Source of the DNA: a bacterium HR39
Lineage (GTDB): Bacteria; Pseudomonadota; Alphaproteobacteria; Geminicoccales; Geminicoccaceae
Direction of reading: 5' to 3'
DNA: 7,298 nt
Assembly: GCA_002898955.1 (NCBI GenBank)
Contig: BEIP01000061.1
Location: 1-7,298 of the forward strand
The notes under the pieces are model-generated. The model was not told the origin of the DNA, searched no databases, and saw only the letters and a program-made list of their open reading frames with translations. Position numbers and translations under genes: made by a program. This document shows positions 1-5,945 of this stretch, in pieces. Position 1 is the first letter of the stretch. The number at the start of each line of letters is the position of its first letter.

Positions 1-9
1 TTCCGATCT
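1..9. other. Probable Illumina adapter remnant at contig end
   Basis: The first nine bases, TTCCGATCT, are identical to the 3' end of the standard Illumina adapter (which ends GCTCTTCCGATCT). They sit exactly at the window edge. Read on the minus strand they give AGATCGGAA, the usual start of adapter read-through. They also create a TTA leucine codon in the dehydrogenase gene, a codon that GC-rich genomes avoid. A nine-base match can occur by chance, so this is probable rather than proven. If correct, true genomic sequence begins at base 10 and the last three residues readable in the dehydrogenase are not reliable. Confidence 0.65.
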
Positions 10-620
10 AAGGCGAAGACCTTCGAGGGACCGCGCCGCAGGGCGAGCTCCAGCGCCATGACACCGGTGGGACCGAGGCCGACCACGGCGAGGCTGTCGC
101 CCGGCTTCACGTCGGCGAGCTCGTTCGCCAGCACGGCGGTGGGGAGATTGCACGAAAGCGTCAGGGCCTGCCGGTCGTCGAGGTCGGGGTGGACCCTGAG
201 GGTGTGGGCGTCGGCCAGCGGGATGATCATGTACTCGGCCTGGGTGCCGTTCAGATCGCCGAAGGCGGCACCGTAGCCGTAAACCGCGGCCTTCGTGGTC
301 TCGCAGTGGGCGGTGTTGTTCCTGCGGCACTGATAGCACTCGCCGCAGGAGACCGAATAGGCCATGCTCACCCGGTCACCCGGCTTGAAGCGGCCCACCT
401 CCCTGCCGACTTCCACCACCTCGCCGGAGAGCTCGTGACCGAGGCGGGACTCGCCGCGCTTCATCAGCCCGTCGAGGGTGCCGCGCCAGATGTGCAGGTC
501 CGAACCGCAGATCGAAGTGGCCCGCACCTTGACCAGGATCTCGTGCGGCTGGGTGATCTTCGGCTCGTCCACGTCCACGCAGCGGATGTCCCTGGGGCCG
601 AAATAGACGGCAGCCTTCAT
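1..620 (-). CDS. Zinc-dependent alcohol dehydrogenase (MDR family), N-terminal part, cut by window edge
   Basis: This is the first 206 codons of a medium-chain NAD(P)-dependent alcohol dehydrogenase, a cytoplasmic enzyme that oxidises alcohols to aldehydes or ketones. It starts MKAAVYFGPRDI. The GroES-like catalytic domain shows the catalytic zinc ligands C38 (in CGSDLH) and H62-E63 (GHE). A structural zinc loop has C92, C95, C98 and C106. The nucleotide-binding domain begins with GLGPTG at residues 181-186. D205 sits where an NAD-selecting acidic residue is expected, but it lies in the suspected adapter bases and should not be trusted. The remaining C-terminal part of a normal protein of about 350-400 residues is outside the window. 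The start is backed by a purine-rich stretch (GGGAGAAGAGG) just upstream, in the 19-nt gap after the previous gene. As the last readable member of the monooxygenase operon, it plausibly oxidises the alcohol made by the monooxygenase or a later intermediate (inference). Confidence 0.9.
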   Translation of the reverse strand, partial: MKAAVYFGPRDIRCVDVDEPKITQPHEILVKVRATSICGSDLHIWRGTLDGLMKRGESRLGHELSGEVVEVGREVGRFKPGDRVSMAYSVSCGECYQCRRNNTAHCETTKAAVYGYGAAFGDLNGTQAEYMIIPLADAHTLRVHPDLDDRQALTLSCNLPTAVLANELADVKPGDSLAVVGLGPTGVMALELALRRGPSKVFALDR

Positions 621-639
621 GTCCTCTTCTCCCTTCCCT

Positions 640-1182
640 TCACCAGCGTGAATCGGGCAGCGGCATCCCGCCGATGCGCCCCTCGGCATAGCAGCGGGCC
701 GCATCGATCAGCCGCAGCACCACCCGCAGCTCGCGTGCATCGCGCGGCGCATAGGCGATCGTGCTCTGGGGCGGCAGCGCGCCGGCCATGTAACGGACCA
801 GAGGATGCACCGTGAGCCAGCCCCGCACCAGCGCCCGCTCCGCCCACTCGGGCTTGAGCCGCAGCTCGACGCTGCCCTCGGGTCGCACCACCGCGAAGGC
901 CGTACCCGCGATGAAGGCCTCGGGCTGGCCCATGGCCGCCTCATCTTCCAGCACCAGCGCGGTGCCGGGGATCCCGCAGTCGAGAAAGCGCGTGTGGACC
1001 GGGCGCACGTGCGGCATGGAGGCGGCCGCGGCGATCAGCTCCCGGACCAGCTCCGGCGGGCTGGTCTGCTCCTGCTGCAGGCAGGGAAAGCGCGGGTCGA
1101 TGCGCGGGCGCTCCCCCTGCCGTCGGCCGAGACGGCGCAGCGACGGCGGCAGGAACGGGTCCCGGTGGCGTCGCGAAGCCAT
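640..1182 (-). CDS. Small protein resembling the luciferase-like (DUF5519) domain family
   Basis: This is a 180-residue protein starting MASRRHRDPF, only 2 nt after the reductase stop, so it is surely cotranscribed and probably translationally coupled; its own Shine-Dalgarno is weak. The N-terminal 35 or so residues are basic, Arg/Pro-rich and probably unstructured. From about residue 43 the order of elements recalls the luciferase-like/DUF5519 domain: a helix (ELVRELIAAAASMP), then a 'GTAFAVVRPEGSVELRL' strand pair (94-110), then 'A-x5-G-x4-HP' (G121, H126-P127), then a final helix ending LRLIDAARCYAEG. The name is historical and does not imply light production; the family's biochemical role is not established. 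There is no signal peptide or membrane segment. I judge the family assignment from motif shape only. A start further downstream (Met56) is possible but would cut into the domain. A role in monooxygenase assembly or substrate handling would be speculation. Confidence 0.55.
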   Translation of the reverse strand: MASRRHRDPFLPPSLRRLGRRQGERPRIDPRFPCLQQEQTSPPELVRELIAAAASMPHVRPVHTRFLDCGIPGTALVLEDEAAMGQPEAFIAGTAFAVVRPEGSVELRLKPEWAERALVRGWLTVHPLVRYMAGALPPQSTIAYAPRDARELRVVLRLIDAARCYAEGRIGGMPLPDSRW

Positions 1183-1184
1183 GG

Positions 1185-2195
1185 TCAGCCGAAGCTGTCG
1201 TAGTGGACGCGGGTGATCTCCACGCCGCGCTCGGCGAGCAGCGCCAGCACCGCGTTCACCATGGCCGGCGGGCCGGCCATCCAGTACTCGCGCTGCCAGT
1301 CGTCCCCGAGGACCTGCTCGAGGGCGTGGGTGACGAAGCCGCGCACGCCCGGCCAGTCATCCGGTGCCCGTGCCGCCGCCAGCACCAGCCGCCCCTGCGG
1401 CAGCGCCGCCACCAGCTCCTCCAGCTCACCGCGGGCGGCCAGCTCCTCGGGGGTGTTGGCGCCGTAGACCACCAGCACCTCGCGGTCCCCGAACCACCCC
1501 TCGGCCACCACCTGTCGCAGCAGCGAGAGGATCGGGGCGATGCCGGTGCCGCCGGCGGCGAAGACGGGCGCGCGCCCGGTCTCGCGCAGATAGGCGCGGC
1601 CGAAGGGCAGGATCACCGGCACCTCGCTGCCCGGCTCCAGGGTGGTGAGCCGGGTGCTGCCGGAGCCACCCGGATAGCGCTTGGCGATGAAGGAGACCCG
1701 CCGCCCACGCGGCAGATCGTCCATGGAATAGCAGCGTCGCAGGCCCGGCTCCAGCTCCAGCACCGCGTACTGCCCGGGCCGGAAGGCGGCCTCGCGGTCC
1801 AGCTCGAACACCAGCCGCCAGATGGACGGTGCCAGCTCGCGCCGCTCCTTGAGCACGCCGCGGTAGTCCGCCGTCGGCAGGTCCTCCGGCGGATGGTCCT
1901 CGACCCGCAGCGCCTTGATGCACACGTCCGTCTGCGGCACGGACTGGCAGGCGAGGATGCGTCGCCGCCGCGCGTCCTGCGGCCGGATGGCCGGCGCCTG
2001 CGGGAACAGGCACTCCACCTCCCCCTCCAGCAGGGTGACCTTGCAGGTCGAGCAGCTTCCCCAGCCGCACTCGAAGGGGATCCACACCCCGGCCCGCCGG
2101 GCGGCATCGAGCAGGGTCTCCCCCGCCCGTGCCCGCACCCGGTGGTCGCTGGGCTCGATCACCACCTCGAACGTCGGCGGCGACGCCTCGCTCAT
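1185..2195 (-). CDS. tmoF: Monooxygenase NAD(P)H reductase component (TmoF/TouF type)
   Basis: This 336-residue flavo-iron-sulfur reductase takes electrons from NAD(P)H and passes them to the Rieske ferredoxin of the monooxygenase. The N-terminal plant-type ferredoxin domain has cluster ligands C43, C48, C51 and C83 (in CGWGSCSTC and ACQ). An FAD-binding barrel follows, with RCYSM at 154-158 (the RxYS flavin motif) and an FRPGQYAVLEL strand at 138-148. The NAD(P)-binding domain has GGTGIAP at 215-221, YGANTPEEL near 244, and the closing YWMAGPPAM and HYDSF motifs. Length and domain order match TmoF-like reductases. The start is set by the ATGA junction with the beta-subunit gene (4-nt overlap, 2192-2195), with GGAG about 9 nt upstream. 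The frame is open further upstream, but that part overlaps the beta gene and has no ferredoxin-like sequence. It is the last of the six core monooxygenase genes. Confidence 0.95.
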   Translation of the reverse strand: MSEASPPTFEVVIEPSDHRVRARAGETLLDAARRAGVWIPFECGWGSCSTCKVTLLEGEVECLFPQAPAIRPQDARRRRILACQSVPQTDVCIKALRVEDHPPEDLPTADYRGVLKERRELAPSIWRLVFELDREAAFRPGQYAVLELEPGLRRCYSMDDLPRGRRVSFIAKRYPGGSGSTRLTTLEPGSEVPVILPFGRAYLRETGRAPVFAAGGTGIAPILSLLRQVVAEGWFGDREVLVVYGANTPEELAARGELEELVAALPQGRLVLAAARAPDDWPGVRGFVTHALEQVLGDDWQREYWMAGPPAMVNAVLALLAERGVEITRVHYDSFG

Positions 2196-3217
2196 CGACG
2201 CAGCTCCAGCCCCAGATCGCCGAGCCAGGACGCGTAACGCTCGCCCACCCGGCCGAGGATGGCTTCGGCCGGATCGGCCTTCGGGGCGGAGGCGAAGAGC
2301 CGCGCGAGACCCTCGGCGGCCGCGTGGCCGAGCGGTTCCCACCTGTCCAACCAGCCCTGCAGCACGCCCCTCAGCTCGGGGTTCTTCCCGAGGGCGTGAT
2401 CCACCACCGCCCTGGTGGCGTCGCGGCTGTAGCGCGTGTCGTGGTCCTGGAAGTCGTCGAGCATCAGCGCGAGCAGCTCGTCGCCGCTGGCGCGCGCGAC
2501 GCGGGCGCCCTCGACGTTGACGAACTCGTCGAGGATGGGCTTCACCACGAGGTTGCGCACCGCGAAGGCTTCGCCCCAGTCGTAGGCGACGAGGTGCTTC
2601 TCGACGAGCTCACGCACCGGCTGCCAGTCGGCGTCCTCCTCCCAGGTGGCGCGCGCCTTCGCCGAATCGGCGAGGTCGGCGCGGTCGTTGTCCAGCGCCA
2701 GCGCCTTGGCGAGATAGGCGATGCGCTGGATGCGCCGCATCTCGTCACCGGCCTGGAAGTGGAACATGTTGGTGACGAAGCTGCTGGGCGCCATCTTCGC
2801 CACGTAGGCCGCGCTCATCTGCAGCGCGTGCAGGGGAAAGCGCGCCGGCAGCACCACCCGCCCGAGGAAGTCGAGCCAGGCACCGTCGAGCGAGCGGTCG
2901 TGGTCGTGCCGCTCGAACTCGTCGATCAGATTGTCGACGTACACCTCCCGCTCGTGCCGTGCGGCCACGTAGTGACGGTAGGTGTAGCGGTAGGGATCAC
3001 GCACGCCCTCCCAATCGTCGACGTTGAACGCCGAGCCCTCGCGGTACTTCAGGTACCACTGGTTGATCGACCAGTCCGGCGACAGCTCGAACGGCGCCGG
3101 CTCACGCCGGAAGTGGTAGTGGTACCTGTAGGTGACGGCCTCGTATTCCGAGGGCATGCGCCGCTCGGTCCACAGGCTCCAGGTCGCCTTGCGGCGACGC
3201 GCACGCACCTGGCTCAT
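2192..3217 (-). CDS. tmoE: Diiron monooxygenase hydroxylase beta subunit (TmoE/TouE type)
   Basis: This 341-residue protein is the beta subunit of the alpha-beta-gamma hydroxylase. It has the same ferritin-like helical fold as alpha but carries no iron; its job is structural, holding the hydroxylase dimer together. Family signatures are clear: TWS near residue 12, 'PSEYE' at 22-26, 'ELSPDWSINQWYLKYR' at 44-59, 'LHALQMSAAYVAKMAP' at 129-144, and 'AYDWGEAFAVRNLVVKPILDEF' around 211-232, which closely follows TmoE. The diiron ExxH pairs of alpha are absent, as expected. It starts 3 nt after the effector stop (TGA-ggc-ATG), with a GGGAGGGA ribosome site lying inside the end of the effector gene. 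It ends in an ATGA overlap with the reductase, so the two genes are translationally coupled. Confidence 0.95.
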   Translation of the reverse strand: MSQVRARRRKATWSLWTERRMPSEYEAVTYRYHYHFRREPAPFELSPDWSINQWYLKYREGSAFNVDDWEGVRDPYRYTYRHYVAARHEREVYVDNLIDEFERHDHDRSLDGAWLDFLGRVVLPARFPLHALQMSAAYVAKMAPSSFVTNMFHFQAGDEMRRIQRIAYLAKALALDNDRADLADSAKARATWEEDADWQPVRELVEKHLVAYDWGEAFAVRNLVVKPILDEFVNVEGARVARASGDELLALMLDDFQDHDTRYSRDATRAVVDHALGKNPELRGVLQGWLDRWEPLGHAAAEGLARLFASAPKADPAEAILGRVGERYASWLGDLGLELRR

Positions 3218-3220
3218 GCC

Positions 3221-3541
3221 TCATCCCTCCCTGGCAGCAGTGTGGAGCCTCCACACCCACTCCTCGTCGCCCGTCTCGACATGGCCCGCGAAGGCGGAGA
3301 GGCTCGGCTCCAGCTCGCGCAACTCGAAGGGCCGCCCCAGTATCCGCTCCATCGTCTCGCGGGTCAGCCGGAAGCGGCCCCGCGCGTGCACCCGCACGTA
3401 CCCGCCGCGGTCCTCGACCACCACCTCGCGGTCGGGATTGTCGATCTCCGCCGCGGCGATCACCGCATCGATGATGTCGGCGTCCACACCACGCAGGACG
3501 GGCCCGACCAGCCCCTCCTCCAGTTTCTCGACCGTCTTCAT
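3221..3541 (-). CDS. tmoD: Monooxygenase effector (coupling/regulatory) protein (TmoD/TouD/MmoB family)
   Basis: This 106-residue cofactorless protein binds the hydroxylase near the diiron site and controls product distribution and coupling of electron use to oxygenation. It shows the family pattern throughout: 'VGPVLRG' at 12-18, 'AEIDNPDREVVVEDRGGYVRV' spanning 31-51, 'LTRETMERILGRPFELRELEPSLSAFAG' spanning 59-86. There are no metal-ligand motifs. It follows the Rieske gene after a 10-nt gap, with an AGGGAGAAGG ribosome site that overlaps the Rieske stop codon. It precedes the beta gene by 3 nt. This placement (fourth in the operon) is the toluene/alkene monooxygenase arrangement. Confidence 0.94.
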   Translation of the reverse strand: MKTVEKLEEGLVGPVLRGVDADIIDAVIAAAEIDNPDREVVVEDRGGYVRVHARGRFRLTRETMERILGRPFELRELEPSLSAFAGHVETGDEEWVWRLHTAAREG

Positions 3542-3551
3542 CGCCTTCTCC

Positions 3552-3917
3552 CTAACCGGCGCAGCGGTTGTAGTGGCGCTCGCCCTCGACCCAGCCGATG
3601 TAGATCTTGTCGTCCTCGACCTTCACCGGATATTCGTACAGCCAACAATCGGCCGGGTTGACCCCCTGTCCCGTAGCCAGCTCGAACTGCCAACGGTGGG
3701 CACTGCAGGTGAGAATGCCGGACTCGAAGTCGAAATCGCCGTCGGCGAGCGCGATCTCCTGATGCGGGCAGATGCCCTGATAGGCCCTGATGGCCCCGCC
3801 GGGCAGGTGGACGAGCAGCACCGTCTCACCATCCACCTCGACGTCGAGGAAGTCTCCCTCCCACAGATCGTCGAGGGTCGCTACCTCGATCCAGCGGTCC
3901 ACCGACCGTTCACTCAT
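3552..3917 (-). CDS. tmoC: Rieske-type [2Fe-2S] ferredoxin of the monooxygenase (TmoC/TouC type)
   Basis: This 121-residue soluble Rieske ferredoxin shuttles electrons from the reductase to the hydroxylase. Cluster ligands are C50 and H52 (CPHQE) and C71 and H74 (CSAHRW). The C-terminal 'NPADCWLYEYPVKVEDDKIYIGW' region (87-109) matches the TmoC tail. The spacer between the two ligand pairs is 18 residues (53-70, including DGDFDFESG), against 16 in T4moC as I recall it, so this loop is slightly long. A Rieske component separates this branch from phenol hydroxylases and soluble methane monooxygenases, which lack one. The start codon lies inside the end of the gamma gene (TATGAGTGA, 8-nt overlap), with GAGG 7 nt upstream, indicating translational coupling. 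Confidence 0.95.
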   Translation of the reverse strand: MSERSVDRWIEVATLDDLWEGDFLDVEVDGETVLLVHLPGGAIRAYQGICPHQEIALADGDFDFESGILTCSAHRWQFELATGQGVNPADCWLYEYPVKVEDDKIYIGWVEGERHYNRCAG

Positions 3918-4155
3918 AGCGGACCTCGATGAACTGCATCGGGCCGATGCCCGCCTGCGCCACCGTGGTGCCGGGGGGCAGGTCCTGCCCGTTCACCCGC
4001 ACCACCGGCCGCCCGCCCTGGGGCGGCAGGCGACGGTCGATGACGTGACGGGCCACCTTCTCGGCCACCTGGTCCATGGTGTCCTCGGTGTCGACCAGCA
4101 CCAGCAGGACGACGAAATCGCCCCGCACCGCGGCCTGGACCGGAAGCGCTGCCAT
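3910..4155 (-). CDS. tmoB: Diiron monooxygenase hydroxylase gamma subunit (TmoB/TouB type)
   Basis: This 81-residue, ubiquitin-like-fold gamma subunit of the hydroxylase packs on the alpha subunit. It starts MAALPVQAAVRGDFVV and contains 'VDTEDTMDQVAEKVARHVIDRR' around 21-42, a near match to the TmoB pattern 'MDQVAEKVAYHCVNRR', then 'AQAGIGPMQFIEV' near the C-terminus. The frame is open for 30 codons further upstream, but those codons run through a long palindrome and have no family similarity. The strong AGGAGG at 4165-4170, 9 nt before ATG 4155, sets the start. It overlaps the Rieske gene by 8 nt at its 3' end. Confidence 0.93.
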   Translation of the reverse strand: MAALPVQAAVRGDFVVLLVLVDTEDTMDQVAEKVARHVIDRRLPPQGGRPVVRVNGQDLPPGTTVAQAGIGPMQFIEVRYE

Positions 4156-4164
4156 CGTCTCTTC

Positions 4165-4170
4165 CCTCCT
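4165..4170 (-). promoter_or_regulatory. Ribosome binding site of the gamma-subunit gene
   Basis: The minus strand reads AGGAGG, a full Shine-Dalgarno core, 9 nt before the ATG at 4155. It decides the start of the gamma gene against an in-frame upstream ATG at 4245, which lies inside the alpha gene. Confidence 0.8.
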
Positions 4171-4179
4171 TCCCGGGAC

Positions 4180-4205
4180 GGCCGGCCCGCCCGGGCGGGC
4201 CGGCC
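4180..4205 (-). repeat. Perfect 26-nt palindrome just after the alpha-subunit stop codon
   Basis: Two 13-nt arms, GGCCGGCCCGCCC and its exact reverse complement, meet with no spacer. On the minus-strand transcript this would form a very stable all-G/C hairpin starting 6 nt after the alpha stop and ending 9 nt before the gamma ribosome site. No U-run follows (the next bases are GTCCCGGGAAGG), so it is not a standard intrinsic terminator. It may protect the 3' end of the alpha message or act as a processing or partial attenuation point, so that alpha is made in larger amounts than the small electron-transfer proteins (inference). Confidence 0.75.
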
Positions 4206-4211
4206 CGCATG

Positions 4212-5717
4212 TCACTCGGCGGCCTTGCGCTCGGCGAAGGCCCACTGATAGTTGTCGGCGTCTTGGCCCATGATCTCGGGCGTAAGACCCATGTAGGCCA
4301 GCGCACCCTCAACGGTCGGTGGCTGGATCTGCCCGGCCAGCAGCCGGTCGACGATGCTGAGATGCCCGTGGTAGCGCTCGGGCTGCTCCTTGAAGATCCA
4401 CCGGCAGATCTCGGAGCAGAAGTTGTACTGGCGGCCATTGTACTCGAGCATGAACGGAATCGGCCTCTCCAGCTTGCCGATGGCGTGGCCGCACGGCGTG
4501 ATGATCGGGATCTGGCACAGGTTGCACACCACCGGGAACGTCTCCGGCAGGGTCTTGTTCGCCTCGCCCTTGCGGACGTTCTCGGTGATCACGTCCCACC
4601 ACCTGCCGAAGGTGTCGTTCCAGCCGGGATACTTCTCTTCCAGCCAGTCACGCTCGGCCGGCGAGACGCCCGCGTCCGGATTCCACCACACCGTCGGCCG
4701 CCAGAACCACACGCCGAGGTGCAGGCCGTGGTGGTACCAGTCGAGCTCCGGCAGGAAGTGGCTCTCCCAGTACCACGGCGTGTTCATGCCGAGGTCCTTG
4801 AACTGGTCCATGAACTGCTTGATGATCCACTCCTCCATGAACTCCTTGAAGCTCATGGAGCGGTACTCGAGCGGCGTGTAGTAGTCCATCGACAGGCCGG
4901 TCAGCAGGGAGAAGATCCGCCACGAGCGCCAGAACATGATGTCCACCATCTTCTGGGCCTCGGCCTTCTTGCCGTTGGCCACCAGCACCCGCAGCGTGGG
5001 CTCGCCCTGCTGGGCGTGGCGCGCCTCGTCGGTCTGGATGGAGGAGATCAGCGCGCCGAACTCCATGTCGCCGACGTGCAGCGCGTCGGCCGCCATGCCG
5101 AGGAACTGGAGGTTGGTGAATCCGGTCTCGAAGGTGAAGGTGAGCTGGATGGCCGTCGAGACCGCGTCGTTGGCGGTGAACATGTCGTCGAACAGATGGC
5201 GGGCGGCGATGGCACCCCACTCGTTGGTGTGGAGCGTCTTGAGCGCCCAGTCCATCTGCGGGTCCTTGTCGATCAGGCTGTAGGGGAACCACGCCTGCGC
5301 CTGACCGTGACGGGTCTCGTCGAGGGCGCCGAAGGTGGCCATGTTGCGCCACGCCGCCGCGCGGCCGAAGCGGGCCATGCGCGCCTCGCCGATGGAGGCG
5401 AGGTACTCGGGCACGGGGATGGCGCCGTAGTGGGCCTTGATGGCCGAGCGCCAGCCGCTGTCGAGCTTCTCGTACAGGTTGGCGCGGTTGGTCACCGACT
5501 TGATGGAGTAGATGCCGGTGTCCTTGTCCACTTGGTTGTAGGTGTACTCGCGGAACGTGAGCTTGTACGGCTCGTCCCACTTCCACCATTCCTCGGCCGG
5601 CACGCCGAGGCTCTTCGACATCGCCTCCGGGAACACTTCCGCCTCGTCCACGTAGCGGAAGTGCCAGTTCATGTCGCGGGTGAGATCGTAGTACTGCTGG
5701 CGCTGCAGCTTGGGCAT
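4212..5717 (-). CDS. tmoA: Diiron monooxygenase hydroxylase alpha subunit (TmoA/TouA type; catalytic)
   Basis: This 501-residue catalytic subunit inserts one oxygen atom from O2 into an aromatic ring or C=C bond at a carboxylate-bridged diiron centre. All six iron ligands are present at the same numbers as in toluene monooxygenases: E104, E134, H137 (DETRHGQ), E197 (FTFETGF), E231 and H234 (DEARHAQQ). T201, F176, F196, F205 and Q228 of the pocket are also kept. Differences: residue 103 is Pro and 214 is His, where T4MO has Gly103 and Glu214 (numbers recalled). C398, C401, C434 and C438 form a C-x2-C / C-x3-C set like the zinc site of phenol hydroxylase. The YNFCSEICRWIFKEQPERY region is YHS-like. 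The start MPKLQRQQYYDLTRD matches the family N-terminus and has GAGGGAGGG 7 nt upstream; longer open sequence upstream crosses a terminator and the porin gene. The substrate is uncertain: toluene/benzene, alkene or isoprene are all possible for this branch. Confidence 0.96.
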   Translation of the reverse strand: MPKLQRQQYYDLTRDMNWHFRYVDEAEVFPEAMSKSLGVPAEEWWKWDEPYKLTFREYTYNQVDKDTGIYSIKSVTNRANLYEKLDSGWRSAIKAHYGAIPVPEYLASIGEARMARFGRAAAWRNMATFGALDETRHGQAQAWFPYSLIDKDPQMDWALKTLHTNEWGAIAARHLFDDMFTANDAVSTAIQLTFTFETGFTNLQFLGMAADALHVGDMEFGALISSIQTDEARHAQQGEPTLRVLVANGKKAEAQKMVDIMFWRSWRIFSLLTGLSMDYYTPLEYRSMSFKEFMEEWIIKQFMDQFKDLGMNTPWYWESHFLPELDWYHHGLHLGVWFWRPTVWWNPDAGVSPAERDWLEEKYPGWNDTFGRWWDVITENVRKGEANKTLPETFPVVCNLCQIPIITPCGHAIGKLERPIPFMLEYNGRQYNFCSEICRWIFKEQPERYHGHLSIVDRLLAGQIQPPTVEGALAYMGLTPEIMGQDADNYQWAFAERKAAE

Positions 5718-5724
5718 CCGCTTA

Positions 5725-5733
5725 CCCTCCCTC
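5725..5733 (-). promoter_or_regulatory. Ribosome binding site of the alpha-subunit gene
   Basis: The minus strand reads GAGGGAGGG ending 7 nt before ATG 5717. It supports this start over the longer open frame that continues upstream to 6272. Confidence 0.75.
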
Positions 5734-5783
5734 GGCGGTCTGTCTTGACCGAATTTGCCGGGGTCGTGCGGCTCAACCAGCCG

Positions 5784-5808
5784 GGGAGTTCGGCCGCGCC
5801 GAACCCCC
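5784..5808 (-). repeat. Hairpin in the leader of the alpha-subunit gene
   Basis: The plus-strand arms are GGGAGTTCGGC (5784-5794) and GCCGAACCCCC (5798-5808), with a 3-nt loop. In minus-strand RNA this is an 11-bp stem with a single G-U pair. The inner 7 bp (GTTCGGC/GCCGAAC) are perfect as DNA too. It lies 66 nt upstream of the alpha start. It has no following U-run, so it is more likely an operator or a 5'-UTR structure than a terminator. Confidence 0.55.
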
Positions 5809-5945
5809 ATGATGTTCGTCTGCGCCGGACCGTCGCATGCCGGTTGACACGGCCTGCCGTGGGCGGCGGCCGACGGCGATTGTTCGGTACGGCGGCACCC
5901 GGTGGTTTGCGGGGTTCGTGGTGCCCCGCCCCGACCTCGCGAACG

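Larger units (their letters stand above)
5718..5945 (-). promoter_or_regulatory. Leader and presumed promoter region of the monooxygenase operon
   Basis: This 228-bp stretch without a gene lies between the terminator of the outer-membrane protein gene and the alpha start. Because the terminator should stop transcription from upstream, the operon promoter is expected here (inference). I could not find a convincing sigma-70 or sigma-54 (GG-N10-GC) promoter. The region contains a strong hairpin (5784-5808), a second weaker one (GCGGGG / CCCCGC arms at 5909-5914 and 5924-5929), and six copies of GTTCG/CGAAC (5788, 5814, 5882 and 5914 as GTTCG on plus; 5800 and 5940 as CGAAC). These could be regulator half-sites. 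No regulator gene is in the window. Confidence 0.45.

Noticed and set aside
2196..2342. Longer start for the reductase
   Set aside because: The extra 49 codons overlap the beta gene in another frame, are Arg/Gly-rich and lack ferredoxin sequence; the ATGA coupling at 2192-2195 is much more likely.
2129..3661. Long plus-strand open frame (510 codons) opposite the beta, effector and part of the Rieske and reductase genes
   Set aside because: It spans several real genes with clear family signatures on the other strand and has low-complexity composition without recognisable domains.
5844..5849. TTGACA on the plus strand as a -35 box for a divergent promoter
   Set aside because: No -10 element lies at 16-18 bp and no plus-strand gene follows.
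5771..5930. Sigma-54 promoter (GG-N10-GC), expected for some aromatic monooxygenase operons
   Set aside because: Candidates had 7, 11, 12 or 13 bases between the GG and GC elements; none fits the required spacing.
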